Of a stretch of 64,000 nucleotides of DNA, positions 44,238 through 53,320 are shown piece by piece. Source of the DNA: Paramylibacter ulvae (GTDB lineage: Bacteria; Pseudomonadota; Alphaproteobacteria; Rhodobacterales; Rhodobacteraceae); assembly GCF_014652655.1 (NCBI RefSeq), contig NZ_BMZF01000001.1, positions 496,001 through 560,000 of the forward strand, written 5' to 3'. The notes beneath the pieces are model-generated. The model made no database searches and was not told the origin of the DNA. It was given only the letters and a program-made list of their open reading frames with translations. A program made the translations under genes and the position numbers. Within the stretch, counting starts at the first letter, position 1, and every line of letters starts with the position of its first letter.

Positions 44238-45874
44238 AACGTTGGTCGCCTAAAACTTTCATCCGCAGGACTCCCCCAAGAGCTGCGGATGAAAGCGGGG
44301 CAATTTCGGTATTAACCGTATTAATGATCCCGTTATTCTTCGTCGTTGCCGGTATCGGTTTTGATTTTTCCAATCTTAATGCACAACGCAAACACGTACA
44401 GTCACAAGCCGATCTTTCCGCACTTTCAAGTATTTTAAATCTGACGGGCGTTGCCCCGACCAGAGACGCGGCCCGCGAAGCGGCAAGGGTCAATGATTAT
44501 TATGTTGCACATACATTGCGTGACGATCAAATCGTCTTTGGTAATATTGATGATGCCACCAAACAATTCACCCCAAATCTGGATCAAGACACAATCGTGA
44601 ATGTGTCCGCGGTTGCGGTGAACGTCGAATCCGACGCAGATTTTCATATATTAAGCCAACTGTTGGGTATGGAAAAAGCGCTGGTATCGCGCCGCGCGGT
44701 TGCGGAAACCCTTCCAGAAGTCAGCTTTGCCCTGTCCAATTGTTTGCTTTCAATGAATTTGCTTGGTGGCATGCTGGAACCATTGTTGGGCGCGGACATT
44801 GGCGTTTTGTGTTCTGGCTCGGGTCTGCGCATCGACATGATCGAGCTGTTGGATCAGATCGCCGTCAGCGGGTCTGTTTTGACCCCCGGTAACCCAACCT
44901 ATTCTGACATCCTTGATGCGGAAATTAATTACTCGGACATGCTCGAAATGGTTTTGGACACGGCTGTTCCAGACATGCTTGGCTCAATCCGCCTTGGCGA
45001 CATTCTTCAAGTAAGCGACAAAATACGCAACGCAAAGGTGGGATCACCCATTCCACCAATTGAGTTAAACGCTGCTGACTTGATTTTCGGTGGATTAGAG
45101 GTTTTGGGGGAGAACGTGGTTAATTTGGAAACTGAAATTGATCTTGGCCCCCTTGCAGGAGTAGGTGCGAAGCTGACGGTCACAGAACCACGCAAAGTGA
45201 TCGTCGGCGCGCGCCCTGGTGATCCAAATGCGGTTGCAGAAACCGCGCAAATCAAATTGGAAGTAAACGATTTGAATATTGCGGGGATTTTCAACCTGTC
45301 ACTGGAAGCAAACCTTGCCCATGCAACTGCGACTTTGTCCAAAGACGGTGAACATTGCAGCGGTGCACCATTAATGCGCGCCGCCGTATTTGACCCTGTA
45401 GAGGCGACCTTGCTTGATCTTGATCTACAGGTGGAGGTTTTGGATTTACCAATACTCTCGATTGTTGATCCGGTGCGCACATCATCGATGGTTGAAACAA
45501 CGACACAAACCGTCGAATTTACCCATCACGAAGTTAACGCTGGTGTTGTGAAATCATTCGGCCCCCAAAGCAGCGGCGAATTGATGGATGTTAATCAAAG
45601 CATTCGCGATTTAACGAGCGTTATGCTGACAAGCGTGCGCGATGCTGTGGATGTGGATGCTGCAAGTTGTGCAGGCCTGATCGGGTGTTTGGCTCGCCCG
45701 CTGTTGGAAACGGTATCTGGCACACTTTCAACCGCCGTTGGGAATGTCGTCGATGCGGTATCGGCCGAAGGTGAACTCTTGAACGCGGTGCTCGAAGATT
45801 TCTTGGGCTTGGGCGTGGCGAAAGCCGACTTAGAGGTATTAGACGTAAACTGTTCCGTGCGTTTGGCTGGATAA
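44234..45874 (+). CDS. TadG-like (Tad-domain) pilus assembly protein
   Basis: 546 residues. N-terminal part D-E-S-G-A-I-S-V-L-T-V-L-M-I-P-L-F-F-V-V-A is the Tad-domain helix; next Q-A-D-L-S-A-L-S follows as in TadG. The large remainder is predicted periplasmic and rich in L, V, D with cysteines at the C-terminus (C-A-G-L-I-G-C and V-N-C-S-V). I see no von Willebrand A metal motif (D-x-S-x-S), unlike many TadG proteins. Coupled to TadE by a 4-bp overlap; followed by 179 bp without features. Confidence 0.75.
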   Translation: MKRWSPKTFIRRTPPRAADESGAISVLTVLMIPLFFVVAGIGFDFSNLNAQRKHVQSQADLSALSSILNLTGVAPTRDAAREAARVNDYYVAHTLRDDQIVFGNIDDATKQFTPNLDQDTIVNVSAVAVNVESDADFHILSQLLGMEKALVSRRAVAETLPEVSFALSNCLLSMNLLGGMLEPLLGADIGVLCSGSGLRIDMIELLDQIAVSGSVLTPGNPTYSDILDAEINYSDMLEMVLDTAVPDMLGSIRLGDILQVSDKIRNAKVGSPIPPIELNAADLIFGGLEVLGENVVNLETEIDLGPLAGVGAKLTVTEPRKVIVGARPGDPNAVAETAQIKLEVNDLNIAGIFNLSLEANLAHATATLSKDGEHCSGAPLMRAAVFDPVEATLLDLDLQVEVLDLPILSIVDPVRTSSMVETTTQTVEFTHHEVNAGVVKSFGPQSSGELMDVNQSIRDLTSVMLTSVRDAVDVDAASCAGLIGCLARPLLETVSGTLSTAVGNVVDAVSAEGELLNAVLEDFLGLGVAKADLEVLDVNCSVRLAG

Positions 45875-46053
45875 ATGGCCGTCGCCCGCAATCCGAAACC
45901 TGATTTGTGATGGTTCAAGCCGCTAATTTCATTGCGATTCAATGCGTGTATTTACGTTGTAAAAGTGTTTATCGTTACCCGTAACTGGAGAGTTAAAGAT
46001 TGAAAAATGCGCGTTAAGCACTAAATATCTGTGGATACACAAAAGGAAATTAT

Positions 46054-47130
46054 ATGACGGACTTTGCCCAAACTATCGCTGAATCTCAGAAACAAGTTAA
46101 AGAGTCTCAGGCAAAAATTGCCGAACTCTCGTCAAAGATTGAAACGGCACGCGACAAGTTAGAAAGCGGCCAAGATATTTCCATCGACATCGAAAACGCC
46201 ACATTGGACGATGTGCATTCCCATTCCGAAGCGATGAGCGCAAATATTGCCGAATTGATCATGGGATTGGACGATGTCACCGCTGGGTTTAGCCAGGATT
46301 TTGATGCGATGCGCACCAAATCTGGTTGGGAAAAATTCATTGGTGTATTTTCAAAACAACGCTCAGAAAGCCTACGCCAAGAACGCATGCGTACCGCATC
46401 AATCGATGAAAAGCTGCAAGATTTGATTTCAAAATCCGACACAATCACACAATTATTGGAAGGGCAGTTGAACGTTTTGAACACGCATAAAGAGCGGGTC
46501 GAAACAAACCTAACGACCACACTTTCCGAACGCGAAGCGGCCGTTGGTGCATTGGAAGAGATCAAACAAAAACTACTGGCGATGGATCCGTCCATCATTG
46601 AATTGGAAAACAAAATTTCCGTTGAAACCGATGCGGCCAAACGCACCAAATTGGAAACGCAACTGGCCAAAATTAACGGTGAATTCAACGCCTTGGCACA
46701 GCAAGAACAAGTAAAACTTGCCGAAAGCCAGACATTGGAACGTTATATCGAAAAAGGTAAATCTTGGGTCGATAGCTTGCAAAACCAAGCAGCGACGCAA
46801 ATGGTTTTGATCAATAAATTGCAAACGGATACCAAACAGCGCGTTGTGTTATACGATGCCTTGACCAAATCATTGAAAACCGCGCAACAACAAGACGTTG
46901 CACATCAAATCAATGAAATCGGTGTCGCAACCGACCAAGAGGCACAATCCGCCATGGCGGCAATCGGTTCTGCAACCAACCAACGCATGGCCGAGATGAT
47001 GGAAAAACACGAAGACCACATGGTTTTCGCGCGCAAAGTGTTGGAAGAAAAAGCAAAATCCGATGAACGCTTTGCCCGTCGGTTCGAACAAATCGTCGAA
47101 AAACATGACAAAAATGCATACGGGGCGTGA
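46054..47130 (+). CDS. Coiled-coil protein, distantly TelA-like (module gene 1)
   Basis: 358 residues, nearly all predicted helix and very rich in E, K, Q, A. Long coiled-coil stretches (~1-55 and ~105-280). Layout resembles TelA/KlaA proteins: L-N-T-H-K-E-R-V-E-T-N, then D-P-S-I-I-E-L-E-N-K-I, K-L-E-T-Q-L-A-K-I-N and a late helix with N-Q-A-A-T-Q-M-V-L. That similarity is from memory and weak. No signal peptide or membrane helix. First gene of the 46-52.8 kb module; followed by two hairpins before module gene 2. Confidence 0.6.
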   Translation: MTDFAQTIAESQKQVKESQAKIAELSSKIETARDKLESGQDISIDIENATLDDVHSHSEAMSANIAELIMGLDDVTAGFSQDFDAMRTKSGWEKFIGVFSKQRSESLRQERMRTASIDEKLQDLISKSDTITQLLEGQLNVLNTHKERVETNLTTTLSEREAAVGALEEIKQKLLAMDPSIIELENKISVETDAAKRTKLETQLAKINGEFNALAQQEQVKLAESQTLERYIEKGKSWVDSLQNQAATQMVLINKLQTDTKQRVVLYDALTKSLKTAQQQDVAHQINEIGVATDQEAQSAMAAIGSATNQRMAEMMEKHEDHMVFARKVLEEKAKSDERFARRFEQIVEKHDKNAYGA

Positions 47131-47140
47131 ACAACGCCCC
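47122..47140 (+). other. GC-rich hairpin overlapping the stop of module gene 1
   Basis: Seven-bp stem GGGGCGT/ACGCCCC with a GAACA loop that contains part of the stop codon. There is no U-tract, so it may mark the message end or slow readthrough rather than terminate alone. Confidence 0.5.
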
Positions 47141-47163
47141 CATTGATTGTGTCTGGATAAATG

Positions 47164-47196
47164 CGCGCGTTTCTCGCCATTCGCGCGGGTTTTGAT
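47164..47196 (+). terminator. Candidate terminator between module genes 1 and 2
   Basis: CGCGCG (47164-47169) pairs with CGCGCG (47182-47187); then GGTTTTGATC. Stem short but strong; may make gene 1 expressed more than the rest. Confidence 0.5.
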
Positions 47197-47290
47197 CACA
47201 AAACACAGGTTTTGGTTTCTGATACTTCATCTTTGCAAAGGTGGTATTCAAATTAAGCATTTGAAAAATATGAAAGAATAACAAACGACG

Positions 47291-48412
47291 ATGAAAACAG
47301 ACTATACTTTTGATCACAAAGTTCTGGAAGGCGCCTCCGCCACACGGCGTTATTTCGCGAAATTTGAGCGGATCATTCAACATATGATCCAAGTATCAAA
47401 AGTATCCCAATCCGAAGGATCAATCAGCGAAACCGATGCAAACATATTAGAAACCTATCTTGTTTCGCTATCAAACACATTCACCGCACTTTCGTATAAA
47501 TTTCTGATGGCGAACCGCGTTGGCGATCATTCCAACCGATTGTTAAGCATTGATAAATCCGACAGCGGCTTTCCCATATTTCAAGAATTGCTTCAGATGG
47601 CGGCAGACGCATTACAAGCGCCGACACATCTGAAATCGCTACCAACACAAGATCGCCTTAAACAGCAAATGATCACACATATTTTGCGTGAAAAACAGCA
47701 TCCAACCAAATTACAATACGCCCTATCGCAACGGATTTATTACGAATATTTGCAACGCGGCGAATTGTTCCTGTCACAAAATGATCCACAAGCGATTTGG
47801 ATCGGTTCTGACCAAGACGATGCGCGGCGGCGATTTTTGGTGCATTGGGCAACCTATGATAGCCAAACAAACCTGCCTGCGATTTATTTGATGGAGCTAG
47901 AGGATTCGGGGCGCAAGGCACTGCCTCGCGACGAACGCCGATGGCCACGCGTACAAAGCCACCTGATGGCGCAATCCATATCAGAGCTGACATTGTTAAC
48001 GATTGCGCGTGGATTTGATCATGACTTTGATGATCTGCACCCGCGGCGTCTTCGCCGTTTTCGCATCGGCCCAATGTATAGCCACGCATTCACCGAACAA
48101 CACGGCCCCTTGCGCGATATTTTGTCAGAGGCGAGCGGCGAACCTGGATTGGATTGGGCGTTATCATGGCGCGTTGAAACGCTGAAATCACAATCAACCA
48201 CGCAGGAAAAAACAGGTTTTTTCAGTTCGGCAGAGCGCCAGATTTATGATGTCGATAAGGATCGGTTGGGTATGCAAGGTTTGACCGATTATCACCAATC
48301 ACTGTTGCTGCCCCATCGTGCATATCAAGTGATGGAAGAAAAAAATCTGCCCAGTTTGAAGACCACGCGAAAATATGTGTTGGGCAAACACGGCGAAGTC
48401 CTAAGCTATTAA
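47291..48412 (+). CDS. Unknown protein (module gene 2)
   Basis: 373 residues, no family recognised. Predicted mainly helical to ~residue 165 (I-I-Q-H-M-I-Q; L-V-S-L-S-N-T-F-T-A-L), then mixed: I-W-I-G-S-D-Q-D-D-A-R-R-R-F-L-V-H-W-A-T-Y-D and D-S-G-R-K-A-L-P-R-D-E-R-R-W-P, P-R-R-L-R-R-F-R-I-G-P-M-Y-S-H. No signal peptide, membrane helix or catalytic motif. It lies 17 bp before the AAA+ gene in the same strand, so the products probably act together. Confidence 0.65.
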   Translation: MKTDYTFDHKVLEGASATRRYFAKFERIIQHMIQVSKVSQSEGSISETDANILETYLVSLSNTFTALSYKFLMANRVGDHSNRLLSIDKSDSGFPIFQELLQMAADALQAPTHLKSLPTQDRLKQQMITHILREKQHPTKLQYALSQRIYYEYLQRGELFLSQNDPQAIWIGSDQDDARRRFLVHWATYDSQTNLPAIYLMELEDSGRKALPRDERRWPRVQSHLMAQSISELTLLTIARGFDHDFDDLHPRRLRRFRIGPMYSHAFTEQHGPLRDILSEASGEPGLDWALSWRVETLKSQSTTQEKTGFFSSAERQIYDVDKDRLGMQGLTDYHQSLLLPHRAYQVMEEKNLPSLKTTRKYVLGKHGEVLSY

Positions 48413-48429
48413 AATATAAGAGAGGTTTC

Positions 48430-50376
48430 ATGTCGAACGCATCTGACTTGATGGAATTAAAAGAAGACCTAATCCGCGAAAAATACAGCGCAAGCGAAGG
48501 TTTGCTGGATGGGTTCGACCACACCCCGCGTTTGGCAAAAAAAACCACACCGGCCCCTGCCCGTGAAAAATCCAGCGGCATCGGCACACGTCGTCGATTT
48601 CGATCAACCACACCGGGTTTGGTCACGCAAAGCACCGCGCGCCCAGACGGCGTTCATATTGCCGCGCGTATTTTGTCAACAGATGATGACGATCCGCTGA
48701 CCAGCCCATTACAAGCATCAATTATCGTTGGATTGCGCCGCGCCTTGGCCACCGCGATGTTAGTATCCGATCAATATAGCGATCAAACTGAGCTGACCAC
48801 ATTGATGAAAGAAAACCTTGGTGGTCGTTTGGCCGCTGCAAAAAAGGCGGAATTTTCCGAATTATTGGCAGCATCTTCGCTGATCTCGCTGCATGTGTTT
48901 GCGAATATGGCGGGGCATTTGGTGTCACTTGCATCCCCTAAATCGCCCGAAACCACCGTCGATATCAATGATGTCGAAGAGGTGTTAACCGATAACCCAC
49001 AATTGGCATTATCAGGTGCGCTTTGGGAATTGGACCAAGACATTGCGCTGTTTGCTGACAGCCCCGAAAAATTGGCACAGGTTGTGCATGCGTTTTGTGA
49101 AAAACTTATGGAAAAGGTGGCGTTACGTGCGGCCAATACCCCGCGTCTGGAGCCATTTTCCAACGTCAATTACCGTGTTGAGGCCGATGATTTTGAGGTG
49201 AACGGGTTCACGCCCACCACTGCGGCGAAATCAACCAAGCTGACCATGACGTTTAAAAAACCAAACGAAGTTGTCGGTAATCACATCGCAAAATATCAAT
49301 CGATGAAGCTGGCAAAAATGCTGATGGCATATGATTTTGATCGCAAGCTGAACCCGTTTGCCGAACTGGGTGGGTTTATTTTCACATTCATGGGCGATGG
49401 TAAACCCGGTACGGGTAAAACCACGCTGATCCAAATGATGGCGGGTTTGATCAACGATTATTGTGCGAATGCGGGCTATGCGTTTCGCTATCAAAACCTG
49501 TCCACCGATAGCATCGACAGTTACCAAGGCAAATCAGCGCAAAACGCGAAGGCATTTATCAAAAATGTCATTGACCCCAAGGTCATTGGATTTGGCACAA
49601 TCGACGATATCGATCAACTGGCAGGTAAACGCGGTGATCGCCAATCGAGTGCGGGACAACTGGAAATCACCGCCGTTTTGATGGAAAGCTTTGCCGGTGC
49701 CAACACCGTGGTGCGGGGCAATTGTACGTTTGGGATGTTTTCAAACTATCCCGAAAATGTCGATGATGCGTTGCGCCAGCGCGCAGGTGCACGTTTTTTG
49801 GTGGATGGCCCCCAAACCCGCGAAGATTATATTGATATTTTGCATCTGCTGATGGGAAAAAATCACGATATTCCCGTTGGCAAACACACGTTATTCGAAG
49901 CCCAACAAATACAAAAGGCCGTGGCCGCATCATACGAGAGCCACGCACGTCCGCATGAACAGGGTTTGATGAATGTATTTGATCGCATCAACCACGAGAT
50001 CGGCGCATTGGACACGATTGCAAAAATGGGCACATACCTAAAGGGCATCCAAGAAGCCGATGAACGGTTCACGGGGCGTGCCATTAAAAACATCACGGAT
50101 GCGGTCAAAGTCCGCGCCATGGATTTCGAGCTGCCTGATGAGTGGATGGAGGACACAAGCCTGTTCTTGACGAAGGATTACGACACCAAAAAATCCATGA
50201 TCAGCGAGCTTGCCCAACCCATCACCGTGGAAATGGTGATCCAAGAAATCAACCGCTATGCAGATTCAGAATTTCGTTACGCCGATAAATCTGACGAGGT
50301 TGCGATTGAAAATATGGTCCGCGATTTTGGCCGCAACGAAGAAGCCAAACGGCGATATTTGGAGGGGAAAGGTTGA
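48430..50376 (+). CDS. AAA+ ATPase with large N-terminal domain (module gene 3)
   Basis: 648 residues. N-terminal ~300 residues have no known fold (helical, with a basic/low-complexity start). The AAA+ core follows: Walker A G322-D-G-K-P-G-T-G-K-T-T332; Walker B region F-G-T-I-D-D-I-D-Q-L near 388-397, aligning with F-I-D-E-I-D of FtsH-type ATPases but with D393 in place of the catalytic glutamate; sensor 1 F-S-N-Y-P-E-N-V-D-D (437-446) and arginine residues R449, R451, R455. C-terminus helical. ATG 48430 has AGAGG upstream. It is likely the engine of the module; target unknown. Confidence 0.82.
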   Translation: MSNASDLMELKEDLIREKYSASEGLLDGFDHTPRLAKKTTPAPAREKSSGIGTRRRFRSTTPGLVTQSTARPDGVHIAARILSTDDDDPLTSPLQASIIVGLRRALATAMLVSDQYSDQTELTTLMKENLGGRLAAAKKAEFSELLAASSLISLHVFANMAGHLVSLASPKSPETTVDINDVEEVLTDNPQLALSGALWELDQDIALFADSPEKLAQVVHAFCEKLMEKVALRAANTPRLEPFSNVNYRVEADDFEVNGFTPTTAAKSTKLTMTFKKPNEVVGNHIAKYQSMKLAKMLMAYDFDRKLNPFAELGGFIFTFMGDGKPGTGKTTLIQMMAGLINDYCANAGYAFRYQNLSTDSIDSYQGKSAQNAKAFIKNVIDPKVIGFGTIDDIDQLAGKRGDRQSSAGQLEITAVLMESFAGANTVVRGNCTFGMFSNYPENVDDALRQRAGARFLVDGPQTREDYIDILHLLMGKNHDIPVGKHTLFEAQQIQKAVAASYESHARPHEQGLMNVFDRINHEIGALDTIAKMGTYLKGIQEADERFTGRAIKNITDAVKVRAMDFELPDEWMEDTSLFLTKDYDTKKSMISELAQPITVEMVIQEINRYADSEFRYADKSDEVAIENMVRDFGRNEEAKRRYLEGKG

Positions 50377-50464
50377 ACAATCAGAAGTATTTTCCTTGTC
50401 ATAAAACAAGCGTTTTGCACGGGTTTACCGCCCCACTGTGCTATAAATCGGTGGGCCCAACTCC

Positions 50465-51820
50465 ATGATGCGTCTTGTCAAAGCTGGACTTATGTTTGGT
50501 AATCTGGTGGAGGTGCGATCCCCCGCATTAATCGCGCGATATAACCGTGCGTTGAAACATTTGACAGGCAAAGAAACCAAGCTTTCTGAATTTCATGTTG
50601 ATATATCGGGGTACTCCCCTGAAATTGGTGATGAATTGGGGGATATTTTATATCTTAACCCCAACGGCTGTAACCGCCAGTTTATCTTGCTGACAACGGA
50701 TCAAAAAACCGCGCCTTTGTTAAATGCACAATTTTCCAGTTCGCGCAGCATTTTGCGCAATTTCATCACCACCAATGAAAAACAACTGTTTGCGCTCACC
50801 GCGCGCGAGGCCGTGGCGGGAGAATTGATGAATTCAGTATTCAACGTCGACCACCCACGCGATTTATTAAAAATTCAACATATTGAAGTCGAGGCTGACA
50901 CGGTGCAATCCCATGTGGCGGATGGGCAGAAACTTCAAAAAATGTTGGATACATTCAACACGCAACAGGATGCTTGGTGGGATGATGTGTTGATTGCCGA
51001 TATGATCGAAACCGCAAAAATCGCGGGCGATATCAATCGCAATCCGATCAATCTGGAACAGCGCGAATATGCGCAAACCAATTACCACACCCAACATTTT
51101 GGCGGCGTCTACATTTTCCGTGATCTGGAAAACCCTACAATGATCGCATCGCAAATATCCGATCAATTTGACGATCTGCCAATTGATCATGTGATTGATA
51201 TCAATAATCGCAATGATGTCGCAAAGTTTTTGACACAAAACGAATTGGTCGAACCCATTGTGAATGCGAAATCGATGGATGTGGCGGCGGTGCTGCTTCA
51301 GAAAATCGATTTCATTGTTATAAACGTGCTCGCGCAAAAATTGCCGTCGATTTCGAATATTACACGGCGCGATATTCGCCGTTTGATCCAACAATATGGC
51401 GATGAAATGCCCGCTGAATTTGATGGCTTGATGGATTTATACCGCTGGTCTGCTGCGGGTGGAAAATGGCCACATATCACATCAGATCATCCTGCGTTTT
51501 TCTATACCCTACGCGCCACAAACCATGGCGACAAAGATTTGGTGAATGCGTTGTTGGCACAGCTAACCCCAATGGATTTTCGTACGCTATTTATCTGTCA
51601 CAAGGAATTATTTTACGCAGCCTATCGCAATTGGCCAGACGCCAAGAAAAACTATGTCGTGCAGTTTTTAGAGGCCGAATACCAAATGGATAAAGAAGGT
51701 GCTCGCGAAGCGCTGTTTGGCAACGAGCCAGAAATGAAAGAAGATGACGCAGACGCAGATGACATTGAAACCATCATCCGCCGTGTCGGCCCATGGGGCG
51801 CAGTAAGGAATATGAAATGA
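50465..51820 (+). CDS. Conserved rhodobacterial protein, possibly DUF6638 family (module gene 4)
   Basis: 451 residues. I believe this corresponds to the rhodobacterial family filed as DUF6638 (from memory): G-L-M-F-G-N-L-V-E-V, L-I-A-R-Y-N-R-A-L-K-H-L-T-G-K, D-I-S-G-Y-S-P-E-I-G-D-E-L-G-D, N-R-Q-F-I-L-L-T-T-D-Q. The C-terminal 50 residues are acidic. No membrane helix and no catalytic motif known to me. The stop overlaps the next gene start by 4 bp. Second ATG at 50468 also possible. Confidence 0.7.
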   Translation: MMRLVKAGLMFGNLVEVRSPALIARYNRALKHLTGKETKLSEFHVDISGYSPEIGDELGDILYLNPNGCNRQFILLTTDQKTAPLLNAQFSSSRSILRNFITTNEKQLFALTAREAVAGELMNSVFNVDHPRDLLKIQHIEVEADTVQSHVADGQKLQKMLDTFNTQQDAWWDDVLIADMIETAKIAGDINRNPINLEQREYAQTNYHTQHFGGVYIFRDLENPTMIASQISDQFDDLPIDHVIDINNRNDVAKFLTQNELVEPIVNAKSMDVAAVLLQKIDFIVINVLAQKLPSISNITRRDIRRLIQQYGDEMPAEFDGLMDLYRWSAAGGKWPHITSDHPAFFYTLRATNHGDKDLVNALLAQLTPMDFRTLFICHKELFYAAYRNWPDAKKNYVVQFLEAEYQMDKEGAREALFGNEPEMKEDDADADDIETIIRRVGPWGAVRNMK

Positions 51821-52083
51821 TCATATGGGTGCGTAATTTTGTTCTGATCTTCGCAATTTTGAGCGTGGTTTACCTGATATTATCGGCGCATTATGCGCGC
51901 AAACAGCGCAGAAAATTGAAAGACCAACACAAAACGATCAAGCAAGATCAACCAGAGGATGAATTTATCGCACACGGCATGATCAAATATCGCAGATCGT
52001 TGAAACCAAAATTGATTTTTTGCGTCTATTTGGTGCCATTCGTATTGATGGCAATCCTAATTTATTTGGCGGCCTACGCTTAG
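51817..52083 (+). CDS. Small two-helix membrane protein (module gene 5)
   Basis: 88 residues from ATG 51817, inside the stop of gene 4 (ATGA), with AAGGAA upstream. Two membrane helices (N-F-V-L-I-F-A-I-L-S-V-V-Y-L-I-L and L-I-F-C-V-Y-L-V-P-F-V-L-M-A-I-L) around a charged ~45-residue cytosolic or periplasmic loop rich in K, R, Q. Unknown family. Could anchor module proteins to the membrane. Confidence 0.72.
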   Translation: MIIWVRNFVLIFAILSVVYLILSAHYARKQRRKLKDQHKTIKQDQPEDEFIAHGMIKYRRSLKPKLIFCVYLVPFVLMAILIYLAAYA

Positions 52084-52092
52084 GGGGGAAAC

Positions 52093-52761
52093 ATGCAAGC
52101 GCTTAAAATACTGACCCTTGCGGTTCTGACAATTATCGTACTTGGCTTTTTGCATTACACGTTGCCCGGGCGCGATGTGGTGCGGTTGGTGGGTACGGAT
52201 GTGAAACGCATGGACGTGGGGCGATATGCTGTGTTTTGGGCAAATCCAGATGCGGGAACCAACCAGAATTTTACACGTGATGTGCGGTTTATCAATGCGG
52301 TAACACCATCGGGAAAGGCCAAGGTTTATCGCAACGAAGATACTGATTGGTCTTGGCCGCCCTATCTGAAATTTGACAGTGGCAATCTTTCCGCTGAGGT
52401 GCAAAATCTGACACAGCAACGCGATACTTGGGTTGCGGTCACGCATTACGGTTGGCGGGTGAAATTATTTTCGATCTTTCCAAATGCCGTCAAAATTCGC
52501 CAAGTCGAGGGGCCGAATGTGTTTTTGATACCTTGGTTTAACATCGCAATTCTTGGGCTGTTGGCGGTGATTTTGTTCGTGGTTGTGCGAAAGTTTCGTC
52601 AATTCAAAAGGCGCCGCATCACCCCTGTGACCGATCACATTAGCGATGTCGCCGAAAGCATTGGCGATTATGGCGATAGCGTGCAACATTCCATCAATAC
52701 GAAACGCGCGGGCATTTCCGGTTGGTTTCGCCGCTGGTTTGGCACCACCAAGCCGCGATAA
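52093..52761 (+). CDS. DUF1523 family membrane protein (module gene 6)
   Basis: 222 residues with AGGGGGG before the ATG. The DUF1523 pattern is clear: F-L-H-Y-T-L-P-G-R-D-V-V-R, V-F-W-A-N-P-D-A-G-T-N, R-D-V-R-F-I-N-A-V, V-Y-R-N-E-D-T-D-W-S-W-P-P-Y, V-T-H-Y-G-W-R and P-W-F-N-I. One N-terminal and one C-terminal membrane helix bracket a ~110-residue domain, then a basic cytosolic tail. Restricted to alphaproteobacteria; function unknown. Closes the module. Confidence 0.85.
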   Translation: MQALKILTLAVLTIIVLGFLHYTLPGRDVVRLVGTDVKRMDVGRYAVFWANPDAGTNQNFTRDVRFINAVTPSGKAKVYRNEDTDWSWPPYLKFDSGNLSAEVQNLTQQRDTWVAVTHYGWRVKLFSIFPNAVKIRQVEGPNVFLIPWFNIAILGLLAVILFVVVRKFRQFKRRRITPVTDHISDVAESIGDYGDSVQHSINTKRAGISGWFRRWFGTTKPR

Positions 52762-52939
52762 TCACACACACTACCCCTTGCGATCGCGCACCAATGCTGT
52801 GCCCGCATTGGCAGGTTTTCACCCTATGGAATTTGCTCGGCCTTCACAAATTCTTGACGCAAGCCCATGATGTTGATACAATCATAGCACGAATTTCAGA
52901 ATATATTTACAAAGACATTTGCACCAGCGAGGTATTATT

Positions 52940-53275
52940 ATGAGACCTCAATTGATTACCGTGTTACTGACTCCGCTTGCCATTTGTGCATCCTTTGCAC
53001 AGGCTCAAATCGATCAATCTTTTGTTGATCGGGTTGGTTGCGTACAATGTCATGGCACAGAAAATCGTACCAATGGCCCCAGCTTTGAACAAATCGCACG
53101 GCGGTATCAAATCAACGATTTGGACCGCACGCAATTACAAGACATAATTTTAAATGGCGGCAAAGGTAACTGGACCGAGATCACCGGTGGGTTAACCATG
53201 CCGCCCTATTCCAACCTGTTATCACGCGCAGAAATTGACGCGCTGGTTGATTGGATTTTGACACAAGGACAGTAA
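52940..53275 (+). CDS. Small class I cytochrome c
   Basis: 111 residues from ATG 52940 (GAGG upstream). Signal peptide ends at A-Q-A-Q; haem site C-V-Q-C-H in the mature N-terminus and methionine ligand in L-T-M-P-P-Y-S-N-L. A periplasmic electron carrier of the c5/c8 type, usual mature size ~90. It precedes the large CxxCH/VWD protein by 45 bp on the same strand, so the two may be a redox pair. Confidence 0.85.
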   Translation: MRPQLITVLLTPLAICASFAQAQIDQSFVDRVGCVQCHGTENRTNGPSFEQIARRYQINDLDRTQLQDIILNGGKGNWTEITGGLTMPPYSNLLSRAEIDALVDWILTQGQ

Positions 53276-53320
53276 ATTCCAGCGAAAGAATAAATCAACT
53301 GCATTTTATAAGGTGTTCCC

